Positions 1-7,862 of a stretch of 45,722 nucleotides of DNA are shown here, one piece after another (position 1 is the stretch's first letter; each line of letters starts with the position of its first letter). The stretch comes from an uncultured Clostridia bacterium. Lineage in GTDB: Bacteria > Bacillota > Clostridia > Oscillospirales > JAAYOS01. Position numbers and translations under genes: made by a program. The notes beneath the pieces were generated by a model. The model saw only the letters and a list, made by a program, of their open reading frames with translations. It had not been told where the DNA came from and ran no database searches. The DNA lies in the NCBI GenBank assembly GCA_944386395.1, contig CALXAZ010000145.1, forward strand, positions 1 through 45,722. The letters run 5' to 3'.

Positions 1-444
1 GAAATAACCACCGATGAATGGTATGCCGATATACTCACCGCCAAGCTTATCGATCCCAAGCGCCGCCGCGACTTCCAGGTTATGGTCCTGCCAAACCTCT
101 ACGGAGACATAATCTCGGACGAGGCAGCAGAGTTTATGGGCGGGGTCGGCACTGCGGGCTCTGCAAACACCGGGAAGCGGTATGCCATGTTCGAAGCGAT
201 ACACGGCTCTGCCCCCCGCATGATAGAAGAAGGGCGTGGGCAGTACGCCGATCCGGGCTCGATGCTCCGCGCGGCAGCAATGCTCCTCTCGCACATCGGT
301 TACCAGCAGCTGTCTGAAAAGCTCGACCGGGCGCTCGACATTTGCATGTTTGAGGAAAAGGCGCTCACCGTCACCGGGAGAGACACCGGCTGCACATGCA
401 AAGAATTTGGAAACTACGTTATGGACACTGTGACAAGGCTCTAG
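1..444 (+). CDS. Isocitrate/isopropylmalate dehydrogenase family protein, C-terminal part (5' truncated by window)
   Basis: The reading frame is open from base 1 and gives about 147 residues, the C-terminal part of the beta-decarboxylating dehydrogenase family (isocitrate, isopropylmalate, homoisocitrate). The family landmarks are visible: NLYGDIISD, which carries the metal-binding aspartate region, then GGVGTAGSAN and EAIHGSAPRM around the NAD-binding loop. The family oxidises a 2-hydroxy acid and decarboxylates it with NAD(P). The next gene is an aconitase homologue only 9 bases downstream, so isocitrate to 2-oxoglutarate is the most likely reaction. The ending, with three cysteines in a CMF...GCTC stretch, is not diagnostic. 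Substrate cannot be fixed because the N-terminal specificity helix lies outside the window; a leuB-type role is possible but no leu genes are seen. Confidence 0.85.
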   Translation, partial: EITTDEWYADILTAKLIDPKRRRDFQVMVLPNLYGDIISDEAAEFMGGVGTAGSANTGKRYAMFEAIHGSAPRMIEEGRGQYADPGSMLRAAAMLLSHIGYQQLSEKLDRALDICMFEEKALTVTGRDTGCTCKEFGNYVMDTVTRL

Positions 445-453
445 GAGGTCCTT

Positions 454-2697
454 ATGATTAAACTTTTTGACGGCGGGGTATATCTCCACAACGGCAGGAA
501 CCCTGAAAACGATTATGAAAAGCTCTGCCATGAGTTTGCCTCTGTCCCCTCCCCCGAGGAGGCACGCAAAGGCACAATGGCCTGCTCCATACTCGAATCA
601 CACAACATTGACCCCGGCGGTGAGCTTCTCCGGCTGAAATTCGACTCGCTCGCCTCTCACGATATCACCTTTGTCAATGCCATACAGACGGCCAAAGCAA
701 GCGGGCTCAAAGAGTTTCCCGTTCCATATGTACTCACAAATTGCCACAACAGCCTCTGTGCCGTCGGCGGTACCATAAATGAGGACGACCACCGCTTTGG
801 TCTATCCGCTGCGAAAAAATATGGCGGTGTATATGTCCCGGCTCATATGGCTGTTATCCATCAGGTAATGAGAGAGCTTTTCGCCGGCTGCGGGAAAATG
901 ATCCTCGGGACCGACAGCCACACCAGATATGGCGCCATTGGTACGATGGGTATCGGCGAGGGCGGCGGCGAAATGGTAAAACAGCTTCTTTCCAAGCCGT
1001 ATGATATTGCCCGTCCCCAGGTAGTCTGTGTGTACATGACAGGAAAACCCTCCCCGGGAGTGGGTCCGCAGGATGTTGCCCTGGCGCTTGTCGGTGCAAC
1101 ATTTGCAAACGGCTTTGTTAAAAACATGGTCATGGAATTTGTGGGCGACGGCATCTCTTCACTCTCCATGGATTTCCGCAACGGCATCGACACCATGACC
1201 ACAGAGACTTCATGCCTCTCCTCCATCTGGGAGACCGACGAAAAAACCAGAGAATACCTCGAAACGCACCATCGCGGAGAGGACTACAGGCAACTTTCTC
1301 CCGCAGAATGGGCATATTATGACAGGCTTATATATGTTGACCTTTCAAAAATAAAACCAATGATAGCGCTGCCGTTCCACCCCAGCAATACATATACAAT
1401 AGAAGAGCTTCTTGCAAACCCGGGTGATATCCTCCGCAAGACCGAGCTCGACGCTGTGTCTGCAGTGGGGCGCGAGCTGAAGCTGACAAGCAAGATAACC
1501 CCAAAGGGTATCAGGATAGACCAAGGCATAATTGCCGGCTGCGCCGGTGGAACCTTTGAAAATATAATGGCAGCAGGCAGCATTATCGGTGGAAGGTCAA
1601 TCGGTCAGGATGAATTCTCCCTTTCCGTTTATCCCGCGTCACAGCCCGTTATGCTTGCGCTGATGGACAGCGGGGCTCTTCGTTCTCTTACGATGGCTGG
1701 CGCCACCATACGCACAGCCTTCTGTGGTCCGTGTTTCGGGGCAGGCGACGTTCCGTTTAATGATGGGCTGTCAATCCGCCATACAACACGCAACTTCCCT
1801 CACCGCGAAGGCTCCCGTCCCGGAGATGGTCAGATGGCTTCCGTGGCTCTGATGGACGCACGCTCAATTGCCGCAACAGCCGCCAACGGCGGGTATCTCG
1901 CAGCTGCGGACAGTGAATATGAGTGCCCTCCATATGTCTTTGATGACTCAGCTTATCGCAGCCGCATATACAATGGATACGGCAATCCTCAGGATGTGGA
2001 TCTCGCATATGGTCCAAACATCGTCGACTGGCCGGAGATCCCCTCCCTTACGGAGAACATGCTGCTAAAGGTTGTGACATATATTAAGGATCCGGTTACC
2101 ACTACCGATGAGCTTATCCCCTCCGGAGAAACCTCTTCCTATCGCTCAAACCCTCTAAAGCTTGCGGAGGCTACGCTCTCCCGCAAGGACCCTGAATATG
2201 TAGGCAGGGCAAAGACCGTGCTTGGGCTTGAAAAAGAGCGCCGTTCAGGCAACCTCCCACCAGAGCTTACAGGCATATATGAAAGGCTTAAAACCGTTGT
2301 CCCTTCCGCATCTTCGGACAATACAGGGTTCAGCTCTGTTGTATATGCCATAAAGCCGGGAGACGGTTCAGCGCGTGAGCAGGCTGCATCATGCCAACGT
2401 GTGCTCGGCGGAGGGGCAAACATCGCAAACGAATACGCCACTAAGCGCTACCGCTCCAACCTTATAAACTGGGGGATGCTGCCATTTACAACAGAGGACG
2501 CCGGTAAATTTGAAAACGGGGACTATATCTTTATCCCCGGAATACGTTCAATTATCGAAAACGGCGGCTCTGAGGCAAAAGCGTATATATTAAAGGACGA
2601 TTTAATTGAAATCTCCCTCTCGCTCGGAGAGCTCACTCCTGACGAACGCAGGATACTCCTCGCCGGATGCCTGATAAATGACTACCGGGACAATTGA
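454..2697 (+). CDS. Aconitase-family hydratase (YbhJ-like)
   Basis: 747 residues, matching the length of the YbhJ-type branch of the aconitase superfamily. Family marks are GTDSHT at residues 152-157 followed by a glycine-rich GIGEGGGEM stretch, candidate [4Fe-4S] cysteines at 363 (AGCAGG), 424 and 427 (FCGPCFG), TRNFPHREGS near 445-454, and a C-terminal swivel domain after about residue 540. The family interconverts citrate and isocitrate, or related hydroxy-diacids, through a cis-alkene. The ATG is preceded by AGGAGG, which overlaps the stop of the upstream dehydrogenase gene, so the two genes are translated as an operon. The pairing argues for a functional aconitase, but YbhJ itself is biochemically uncharacterised as far as I know. 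Two hairpins follow the gene. Confidence 0.88.
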   Translation: MIKLFDGGVYLHNGRNPENDYEKLCHEFASVPSPEEARKGTMACSILESHNIDPGGELLRLKFDSLASHDITFVNAIQTAKASGLKEFPVPYVLTNCHNSLCAVGGTINEDDHRFGLSAAKKYGGVYVPAHMAVIHQVMRELFAGCGKMILGTDSHTRYGAIGTMGIGEGGGEMVKQLLSKPYDIARPQVVCVYMTGKPSPGVGPQDVALALVGATFANGFVKNMVMEFVGDGISSLSMDFRNGIDTMTTETSCLSSIWETDEKTREYLETHHRGEDYRQLSPAEWAYYDRLIYVDLSKIKPMIALPFHPSNTYTIEELLANPGDILRKTELDAVSAVGRELKLTSKITPKGIRIDQGIIAGCAGGTFENIMAAGSIIGGRSIGQDEFSLSVYPASQPVMLALMDSGALRSLTMAGATIRTAFCGPCFGAGDVPFNDGLSIRHTTRNFPHREGSRPGDGQMASVALMDARSIAATAANGGYLAAADSEYECPPYVFDDSAYRSRIYNGYGNPQDVDLAYGPNIVDWPEIPSLTENMLLKVVTYIKDPVTTTDELIPSGETSSYRSNPLKLAEATLSRKDPEYVGRAKTVLGLEKERRSGNLPPELTGIYERLKTVVPSASSDNTGFSSVVYAIKPGDGSAREQAASCQRVLGGGANIANEYATKRYRSNLINWGMLPFTTEDAGKFENGDYIFIPGIRSIIENGGSEAKAYILKDDLIEISLSLGELTPDERRILLAGCLINDYRDN

Positions 2698-2731
2698 TGC
2701 ATTATCCAACCTGTTTTGTGTATTATAAGCA

Positions 2732-2770
2732 GAATAAGAGAGCACATATGTGCTCTCTTATTCTTTAAAC
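2732..2770 (+). terminator. Palindromic terminator after the hydratase gene
   Basis: A perfect 32-base palindrome (2732-2763, centre ACAT|ATGT, arms of 16) is followed by a short T-rich TTCTTT run. It lies 34 bases past the hydratase stop. The T tract is interrupted, so termination efficiency is uncertain, and the symmetry would allow it to act in both directions. Confidence 0.6.
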
Positions 2771-2771
2771 A

Positions 2772-2803
2772 ATAAAAAAGCGGATATCTTTTGATATCCG
2801 CTT
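2772..2803 (-). terminator. Intrinsic terminator of the decarboxylase operon
   Basis: Arms 2778-2788 and 2793-2803 (AAGCGGATATC and its complement) enclose a four-base loop. Read on the minus strand, the stem is followed by TTTTTT. It sits just past the stop of the beta-subunit gene. Confidence 0.85.
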
Positions 2804-2818
2804 CTAATTTTAAATTGT

Positions 2819-4003
2819 TTAACCAAACACCGCAAGCAGGAATCCAGCCGCAACAGCCGATCCTATAACGCCCGCGACATTCGGACCCATGGCGTGCATG
2901 AGGAGGAAGTTTGCCGGGTTTGCCTTCTGTCCCTCGACCTGCGAAACACGCGCAGCCATCGGCACCGCCGAAACACCGGCAGAACCAATAAGCGGGTTTA
3001 TCTTCCCACCGGTCAGCGCGCACATAAGCTTACCAAGCAATACGCCGCCGGCTGTACTGAACGCAAACGCGAGCAGACCCAGACCAACGATATAGAGGGT
3101 CTCCCTTGTGAGGAACCTGTCGGCAACTGTGGTAGCGCCAACGCTCATTCCAAGGAAAATTGTGACTATGTTCATCAGCGCATTCTGAGCGGTATCACTC
3201 AGCCGCTCTGTCACTCCGCACTCACGGAAGAGGTTACCAAGCATCAGCATACCAAGCAGAGGGGCAACAGACGGCAGAAGCAGAATCGTGAAGATAGAAA
3301 CAACTATCGGGAACACTATCTTCTCTGTCTTTGAAACCGCACGCAGCTGCTCCATCTTTATTTCGCGCTCCTTCTTTGTGGTAAGAGCGCGCATTATCGG
3401 AGGCTGAATGAGCGGGATAAGCGCCATGTACGAATACGCCGCTATCGCTATTGCGCCCAGCAGATGAGGAGCAAGCTTACCTGTGAGGAATATGGCTGTA
3501 GGACCATCGGCACCACCAATGATACCGATTGAAGCGGCTTCCGGACCGGTGAACCCAAGTAGTATCGCAAGGATAAATGCGCAGTAGACGCCCAGCTGAG
3601 CCGCAGCTCCGAGGAAAAGCGACTTCGGGTTTGCAATCAGCGGTCCAAAGTCTGTCATCGCACCAACTCCGAGGAATATCAGCGAGGGATAGATTCCAGT
3701 CTTAACGCCGATATAGAGCATATCGAGCAGCCCACCATCGTGCAGCACTGCGCTGTAGCTTATTCCACCGGGCTGGTTTGCATCCCAAAGCTCGGGATGA
3801 TATATCTCCGCACCGGGAAGGTTTGTAAGGAGTGCACCGAAAGCTATACCGACGAGCAGCAGCGGCTCGAACTTCTTGACAATACCCAGATACAGAAGTA
3901 CGCAAGCCACTATTATCATTATAAGCTGACGCCAGTCAGCACCCATCATATAAAATCCGGAGGACTCCCATATTTTTTGTAATGTTTCAAGGACGGCATT
4001 CAT
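2819..4003 (-). CDS. Sodium-translocating decarboxylase beta subunit (OadB/GcdB family)
   Basis: 394 residues with many hydrophobic segments. This is the integral membrane subunit of sodium-pump decarboxylases, where decarboxylation of carboxybiotin is coupled to Na+ export. The conserved GGADGPTAIF motif is present with its aspartate at residue 166, the position equivalent to the essential Na+-site aspartate of the family. The C-terminal half carries the conserved GKINPLIGSAGVSAVPMAAR and HAMGPNVAGVIGSAVAAG stretches. ATG follows GGAGG at good spacing. It is the last gene of the operon, 13 bases after the biotin carrier. The enzyme could act on oxaloacetate, glutaconyl-CoA or methylmalonyl-CoA; the alpha subunit in this operon points to oxaloacetate. 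Confidence 0.93.
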   Translation of the reverse strand: MNAVLETLQKIWESSGFYMMGADWRQLIMIIVACVLLYLGIVKKFEPLLLVGIAFGALLTNLPGAEIYHPELWDANQPGGISYSAVLHDGGLLDMLYIGVKTGIYPSLIFLGVGAMTDFGPLIANPKSLFLGAAAQLGVYCAFILAILLGFTGPEAASIGIIGGADGPTAIFLTGKLAPHLLGAIAIAAYSYMALIPLIQPPIMRALTTKKEREIKMEQLRAVSKTEKIVFPIVVSIFTILLLPSVAPLLGMLMLGNLFRECGVTERLSDTAQNALMNIVTIFLGMSVGATTVADRFLTRETLYIVGLGLLAFAFSTAGGVLLGKLMCALTGGKINPLIGSAGVSAVPMAARVSQVEGQKANPANFLLMHAMGPNVAGVIGSAVAAGFLLAVFG

Positions 4004-4016
4004 AAGTATACCCTCC

Positions 4017-4796
4017 TTAACCGAGAACTATCAGCGGAGCGCCTGTGTCTACCGTTGCCCCCTGAGTGGTAACGACCTGCACAATGCTTCCGTCGCGGGG
4101 CGCCCGTATTTCATTTTCCATCTTCATGGCTTCGAGGATAACGAGTATATCCCCAGCCTTCACAGCCGCACCCTGGGTGACCTTAATGCTGAGGATCGTG
4201 CCGGGCATCGGGGCTGCAACGACCTCGCCGCTTGCAACAGGAGCTGCTGCCGGTGCAGGTGCAGGAGCTGCCACAGGCGCCGGTGCGGGTGCAGGAGCTG
4301 CTACAGGTGCAGGAGCTGCTACAGGTGCCGGTGCAGCCACAGGCGCAGCCGCGACAGTTCCGCCCATTATTACCAGCGGAGCACCTGTATCAACCGTCGA
4401 GCCCTGAGTTGCCGGAACCTGAGTAACAACACCGTCATGCGGGGCTCTTATCTCATTTTCCATTTTCATGGCCTCAAGGATAATAAGTATATCCCCAGCC
4501 TTCACGGCAGAACCGGGAGTGACTTTTACGCTGAGCACTGTACCTGGCATCGGGGCCGCGACAACCTCGCCGCCTGTAACTGTGGGAGCGGCAGCCGCAG
4601 GCGCCGCTGCAGGAGCCGCTGCTGCGACAGGAGCTGTTGCTGCGACAGGGGCTGTTGCTGCGACAGGGGCTGCTACTGCAACAGGGGCAGGAGCTGCGAC
4701 CTGAGCCGCCGCCTCATATTCGTCAACAAGGATGGCTTCGCCCTTTTCTACTTCCACTTCGTAGACCTTGCCGTTGAGGGTTACTTTATATTTCAT
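4017..4796 (-). CDS. Biotin carrier subunit with two biotinyl domains (decarboxylase gamma/carrier type)
   Basis: 259 residues. Residues 1-20 (MKYKVTLNGKVYEVEVEKGE) are the usual N-terminal strand pair of decarboxylase biotin carriers. An Ala/Pro linker (about 33-72) leads to biotinyl domain 1 (about 77-146, EAMKM with the biotinylated lysine at 111). A second Ala/Pro linker (about 149-188) leads to biotinyl domain 2 (about 191-259, EAMKM with lysine 225). Both domains keep every expected core residue, so both should be biotinylated and carry CO2 between the alpha carboxyltransferase and the beta membrane subunit. Family members normally have one biotinyl domain. The linkers are repetitive at DNA level and would allow slippage or recombination, but the reading frame is intact throughout. 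Confidence 0.93.
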   Translation of the reverse strand: MKYKVTLNGKVYEVEVEKGEAILVDEYEAAAQVAAPAPVAVAAPVAATAPVAATAPVAAAAPAAAPAAAAPTVTGGEVVAAPMPGTVLSVKVTPGSAVKAGDILIILEAMKMENEIRAPHDGVVTQVPATQGSTVDTGAPLVIMGGTVAAAPVAAPAPVAAPAPVAAPAPAPAPVAAPAPAPAAAPVASGEVVAAPMPGTILSIKVTQGAAVKAGDILVILEAMKMENEIRAPRDGSIVQVVTTQGATVDTGAPLIVLG

Positions 4797-4811
4797 AAGT
4801 CTTATCCTCCA

Positions 4812-5159
4812 TTAACCAATCTCTTTGATGGAGATAAAGCGAAGCATGTTCAGCTCTGCCTTCATCTCGTCCGCCACTATGGCCATAACCATAGCCGCTG
4901 TCTTATCCGAAACGTTATAAAGCTTTATATCCCCAAAAGAACCGGGTGCCGGAACCTTCTTTGGGGCTGCCGGGGCAGCGGGTACAGGTGCCGGAGCTAC
5001 CGGCGCCGCTGCCACTGGGGTAGCCTTGACCTCTTCCTTCTTTGCCTGTCCAAGTATACGCGGCAATACTACCATCACTATCATAATAGCGATGAGCATA
5101 AGGAATACTACGCCAAGCCCCATCACCGAATAGCCGAGGGCTTCAAGAATACCTAACAT
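4812..5159 (-). CDS. OadG-like small membrane subunit
   Basis: 115 residues. One N-terminal transmembrane helix (about 8-33) is followed by a charged KKEE turn, an Ala/Pro linker (about 45-73) and a short C-terminal domain. This is the architecture of OadG/GcdD-type subunits, which hold the alpha and beta subunits of sodium-pump decarboxylases together. It lies between the alpha-subunit gene and the biotin carrier gene with short gaps and a GGAGGG ribosome site. The assignment rests on architecture and context, because the sequence itself is poorly conserved in this family. Confidence 0.8.
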   Translation of the reverse strand: MLGILEALGYSVMGLGVVFLMLIAIMIVMVVLPRILGQAKKEEVKATPVAAAPVAPAPVPAAPAAPKKVPAPGSFGDIKLYNVSDKTAAMVMAIVADEMKAELNMLRFISIKEIG

Positions 5160-5173
5160 GCCTCTGTCCCTCC

Positions 5174-6550
5174 TTAAGCTTTTACGATGGTATATTTAGC
5201 TCTGTTTTCCTCTTTTTCAGCCCGCTTTTCAAAATATTTCTTCGCCTGTACCGGGAAAGCAATATAGCTGAGCACATCCTCGGTGGACTTTGCAAGCTCG
5301 CCTATCTCCTTCTTTGCTGGCTCAAAGCCCGGCTCGAGTGTAGCAGCATAGCGACCTGTTATGCGCTTCTCATTTCCGAGTATTTTCTTTTCAATCTCGG
5401 GATCTATCTCTCCAGGAGGTGTACCGTATTCGCCGTGTACGTAGGAATATATCTCCTTAGATACATTCTTATAGCGCTCGCCGGCAAGGACATTGCTTAC
5501 AGCCTGAACTCCAACCATCTGGCTCATTGGAGTAACCAGCGGCGGATAGCCAAGATCCTTGCGGACGCGCGGGGTCTCTTCAAGCACTTCGTTTATGCGA
5601 CCCATAGCATTCTGAGCCTTGAGCTGTGCGACAAGGTTTGAAAGCATTCCGCCCGGAATCTGATAGCTGAGGGCATCGGTCTTTGTCTCGAGCACAAACG
5701 GATCGAGAAGCCCGCTCTCGAGATATCCATCCTTAACGGGCTTAAAGAAATCGTTGATTTCCTTGAGTATGTCGTCGTTGAGGTCAATCTCGTAGCCAAG
5801 CTGACGGAGAGCATATACCAGTGACTCGGTAGCCGGCTGGGACGTTCCGCCGCTGAGGCAGGAGATAGACGTATCAATGATATCGCATCCGGCTTCAACT
5901 GCCTTGATAAGTGTTATCGGACCCAGACCTGTTGTGGAATGGGTGTGGAGGTCTACCGGAACTTTTACAGTTTCTTTAATAGCTTTTACCAGATCGTATG
6001 CCTCCTGCGGACCCATGATACCTGCCATGTCCTTGATGCAGATAGAGCTTGCGCCCATATTCTCCATCTCTTTAACAAGCTTCGTATAAGCCTCGAGGGT
6101 ATGAACCGGGGAGGTCGTATATGAAATCGCTATCTGTGCTTCTCCTCCGCGCTTGAGTGTCTCTTTTACAGCAACTTCAATGTTACGGAGGTCATTGAGC
6201 GCATCAAAAATACGGATGATATCTATTCCGTTTGCTATCGACTTTTCGACAAACAGGCGGACAACATCGTCCGGGTAATGTTTATAGCCCAGCAGGTTCT
6301 GTCCGCGCAGAAGCATCTGGAGCTTGGTGTTTTTGACATGCTTGCGGATATTGCGGAGCCTCTCCCACGGATCTTCGTCGAGATAACGAAGGCATGTGTC
6401 AAATGTTGCCCCGCCCCAGCACTCCAGCGAATAGTAGCCGGCCTTGTCCATCTTATCAAGTATGCCCTCAAATTTGCTGTAAGGCATTCTTGTGGCCAGC
6501 AAAGACTGCTGAGCATCGCGGAGAACAGTCTCTGTGATTTTGACTTTCAT
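5174..6550 (-). CDS. oadA: Oxaloacetate decarboxylase alpha subunit, carboxyltransferase without biotin domain
   Basis: 458 residues of the pyruvate-carboxylase-type carboxyltransferase family (OadA/PycB). Visible marks are ETVLRDAQQSLLATRM near the N-terminus, ECWGGATFDTC, the FDALNDLRN strand, CIKDMAGIMGPQEA with the catalytic lysine region, and DLHTHSTTGLG with metal-binding histidines. It moves the carboxyl group of oxaloacetate to biotin, giving pyruvate. OadA proteins of enteric bacteria are about 590 residues because they end in a biotinyl domain; here that domain is absent and is supplied by the separate carrier gene. It is the first gene of the four-gene minus-strand operon, with TAGGAGG before the ATG. 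A pyruvate carboxylase subunit B role is the alternative, but the sodium-pump beta subunit argues for decarboxylation. Confidence 0.92.
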   Translation of the reverse strand: MKVKITETVLRDAQQSLLATRMPYSKFEGILDKMDKAGYYSLECWGGATFDTCLRYLDEDPWERLRNIRKHVKNTKLQMLLRGQNLLGYKHYPDDVVRLFVEKSIANGIDIIRIFDALNDLRNIEVAVKETLKRGGEAQIAISYTTSPVHTLEAYTKLVKEMENMGASSICIKDMAGIMGPQEAYDLVKAIKETVKVPVDLHTHSTTGLGPITLIKAVEAGCDIIDTSISCLSGGTSQPATESLVYALRQLGYEIDLNDDILKEINDFFKPVKDGYLESGLLDPFVLETKTDALSYQIPGGMLSNLVAQLKAQNAMGRINEVLEETPRVRKDLGYPPLVTPMSQMVGVQAVSNVLAGERYKNVSKEIYSYVHGEYGTPPGEIDPEIEKKILGNEKRITGRYAATLEPGFEPAKKEIGELAKSTEDVLSYIAFPVQAKKYFEKRAEKEENRAKYTIVKA

Positions 6551-6910
6551 AAAAACCTCCTAAATATTCGGATATTAACCGGTTTTTTGCTAATTGGGTG
6601 AATATGAAATCGCGCTAGATATCCATTGTGATACATTATTCATATTCAACTAAATACTAGCACAAAAGGGAAAAAAAGAAAAGGGATATATTGTAGGTTT
6701 TTTAACAGGTAGAATATTTTTTTTATTGCATTTTCACAAAAGTTGTAAATATCAGAGTATTTTTCGTACACATTGAAGCAGAAAATATACGGAACGCACA
6801 TATTATGCCTGATATCTGGCTTTTTACGCATGTCTATGCAGACTGCCTACACGTCGGTATCGCCCTCCTTTTATGGCGTGACAGGGAGCGGCATCTGTCA
6901 ACAAATTTGC
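6551..6910. other. AT-rich divergent intergenic region between oadA and rpmH
   Basis: This AT-rich spacer separates the minus-strand decarboxylase operon from the plus-strand rpmH operon. I found no copy of the DnaA box TTATCCACA and no convincing oriC or RNA gene, although rpmH lies beside dnaA and oriC in many Firmicutes. A purine-rich A/G tract lies near 6663-6685. A promoter for oadA must be here, but I could not settle on one pair of boxes. Confidence 0.6.
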
Positions 6911-6940
6911 TTGACAGGGCATGTCCGCGTAGTCTATAAT
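6911..6940 (+). promoter_or_regulatory. Promoter of the rpmH operon
   Basis: A perfect -35 TTGACA (6911-6916), an 18-base spacer and a perfect -10 TATAAT (6935-6940) lie about 50 bases before the rpmH start. This is the strongest sigma-70-type promoter in the window and fits a ribosomal protein gene. Confidence 0.88.
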
Positions 6941-6992
6941 GCAAGATGTACCTTTGTGTACAGATAAACCTGAAACCAAGGAGGTGTACGAA

Positions 6993-7127
6993 ATGAAGCG
7001 TACATACCAGCCCAAAAAGAGCCAGCGTTCGCGTGAGCACGGTTTCCGTAAGCGCATGCACACAGCCAACGGTCGCAAGGTGCTTGCCGCCCGCCGTGCC
7101 AAGGGGCGCGCCCGCCTGACTCACTAA
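6993..7127 (+). CDS. rpmH: 50S ribosomal protein L34
   Basis: 44 residues, beginning MKRTYQPKKSQRSREHGFR and ending in the basic GRARLTH tail, which is the canonical L34 sequence and length. The open frame extends 18 codons further upstream, but AAGGAGG sits a few bases before the ATG at 6993 and the known L34 N-terminus starts there. It is first in an rpmH-rnpA-yidD-yidC-jag operon. Confidence 0.98.
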   Translation: MKRTYQPKKSQRSREHGFRKRMHTANGRKVLAARRAKGRARLTH

Positions 7128-7139
7128 GGGACGAAAAAG

Positions 7140-7517
7140 ATGCTATTTACCACCGCTCTAAAGAAAAATTTTGAGTTCAGGCGGCTTTACCGGCGCGGTA
7201 AGTGCGCGGCAGGGCCGTGCGTTGCTGTCTACTGTCTGAAAAACGGCAGGGTAGCAAACCGCCTCGGGATTGCCGCCGGCACAAAGCTTGGCAACGCCGT
7301 TAAGCGTAACCTCGTACGCCGGCGGATAAGAGAGAGCTACCGGCTTTGTGAGCACAGGGTGATGCCCGGCTTTGATATTGTTGTTTCTGCCAGAGGCAGA
7401 TCGGTCTGCTCGGATTTCTCCGATATAGACCATGATATCAAAAAACAGCTCTCCCGTCTTGGACTTCTCAAGCCAGAAGATGCGGACTGTTCCGCATCAG
7501 ATACGCGGACACCTTAA
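7140..7517 (+). CDS. rnpA: Ribonuclease P protein component
   Basis: 125 residues, a normal RnpA length. The N-terminal part keeps the KKNFEFRRLYRRGK aromatic/basic leader-binding strand, and the signature AVKRNLVRRRIRE (RNR motif) is near residues 53-65. The protein is the basic cofactor of RNase P RNA in tRNA 5' maturation. It starts 12 bases after rpmH, the conserved arrangement. The C-terminal 15 or so residues are acidic and not conserved. Confidence 0.97.
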   Translation: MLFTTALKKNFEFRRLYRRGKCAAGPCVAVYCLKNGRVANRLGIAAGTKLGNAVKRNLVRRRIRESYRLCEHRVMPGFDIVVSARGRSVCSDFSDIDHDIKKQLSRLGLLKPEDADCSASDTRTP

Positions 7518-7532
7518 AGGAAGGGATGCACC

Positions 7533-7742
7533 TTGAAAAACCTTCTTCTCCGCCTTATATCCTTTTATCGAAAAGGGATATCCCCCCTCACACCGCCCTC
7601 CTGTCGATTTATTCCTACATGCTCGGAATATGCAATGCAGGCAATTGAAAAGTATGGCGCGGGAAAGGGGCTGTGGCTCGCCTTTAAACGGATAATGAAA
7701 TGTCATCCGTTTCACAAGGGAGGCTACGACCCGCTGGAATAG
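7533..7742 (+). CDS. yidD: Membrane protein insertion efficiency factor YidD
   Basis: 69 residues with the family signature: FYRKGISPL, the cysteines in PPSCRFIPTCSEYA, and the ending MKCHPFHKGGYDPL. YidD is a small membrane-associated protein that helps YidC-dependent insertion. The start is TTG at 7533: it follows an AAAGGAAGGG ribosome site, and the only nearby ATG (7526) is in another frame. It lies between rnpA and yidC as in most bacteria. Confidence 0.95.
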   Translation: MKNLLLRLISFYRKGISPLTPPSCRFIPTCSEYAMQAIEKYGAGKGLWLAFKRIMKCHPFHKGGYDPLE

Positions 7743-7862
7743 CAGCGGTCCGCCTAAGATGGCGGAAACGTACTCGGTCTTATCGGAAAGGCCGGACAAT
7801 GCGCAGGCGCAAGGGTAATCCCACGCCGCACACGGATAAACTCCGTCGGAGGAAAAGCTAAA

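Noticed and set aside
4233..4352. A tandem repeat or CRISPR-like array in the Ala/Pro linker
   Set aside because: The repeats are in-frame codons for an Ala/Pro hinge with no spacers.
4066..5156. Long Ala/Gly/Arg-rich plus-strand frames opposite the biotin carrier
   Set aside because: They are the antisense of the Ala/Pro linkers and biotinyl domains; composition is explained by the real gene.
6551..6992. A possible replication origin near rpmH
   Set aside because: I found no TTATCCACA boxes and no dnaA gene; AT-richness alone is not enough.
7743..7862. A small gene or riboswitch between yidD and yidC
   Set aside because: The 120 bases contain only the yidC ribosome site and a few short inverted repeats; I could not match any RNA family.
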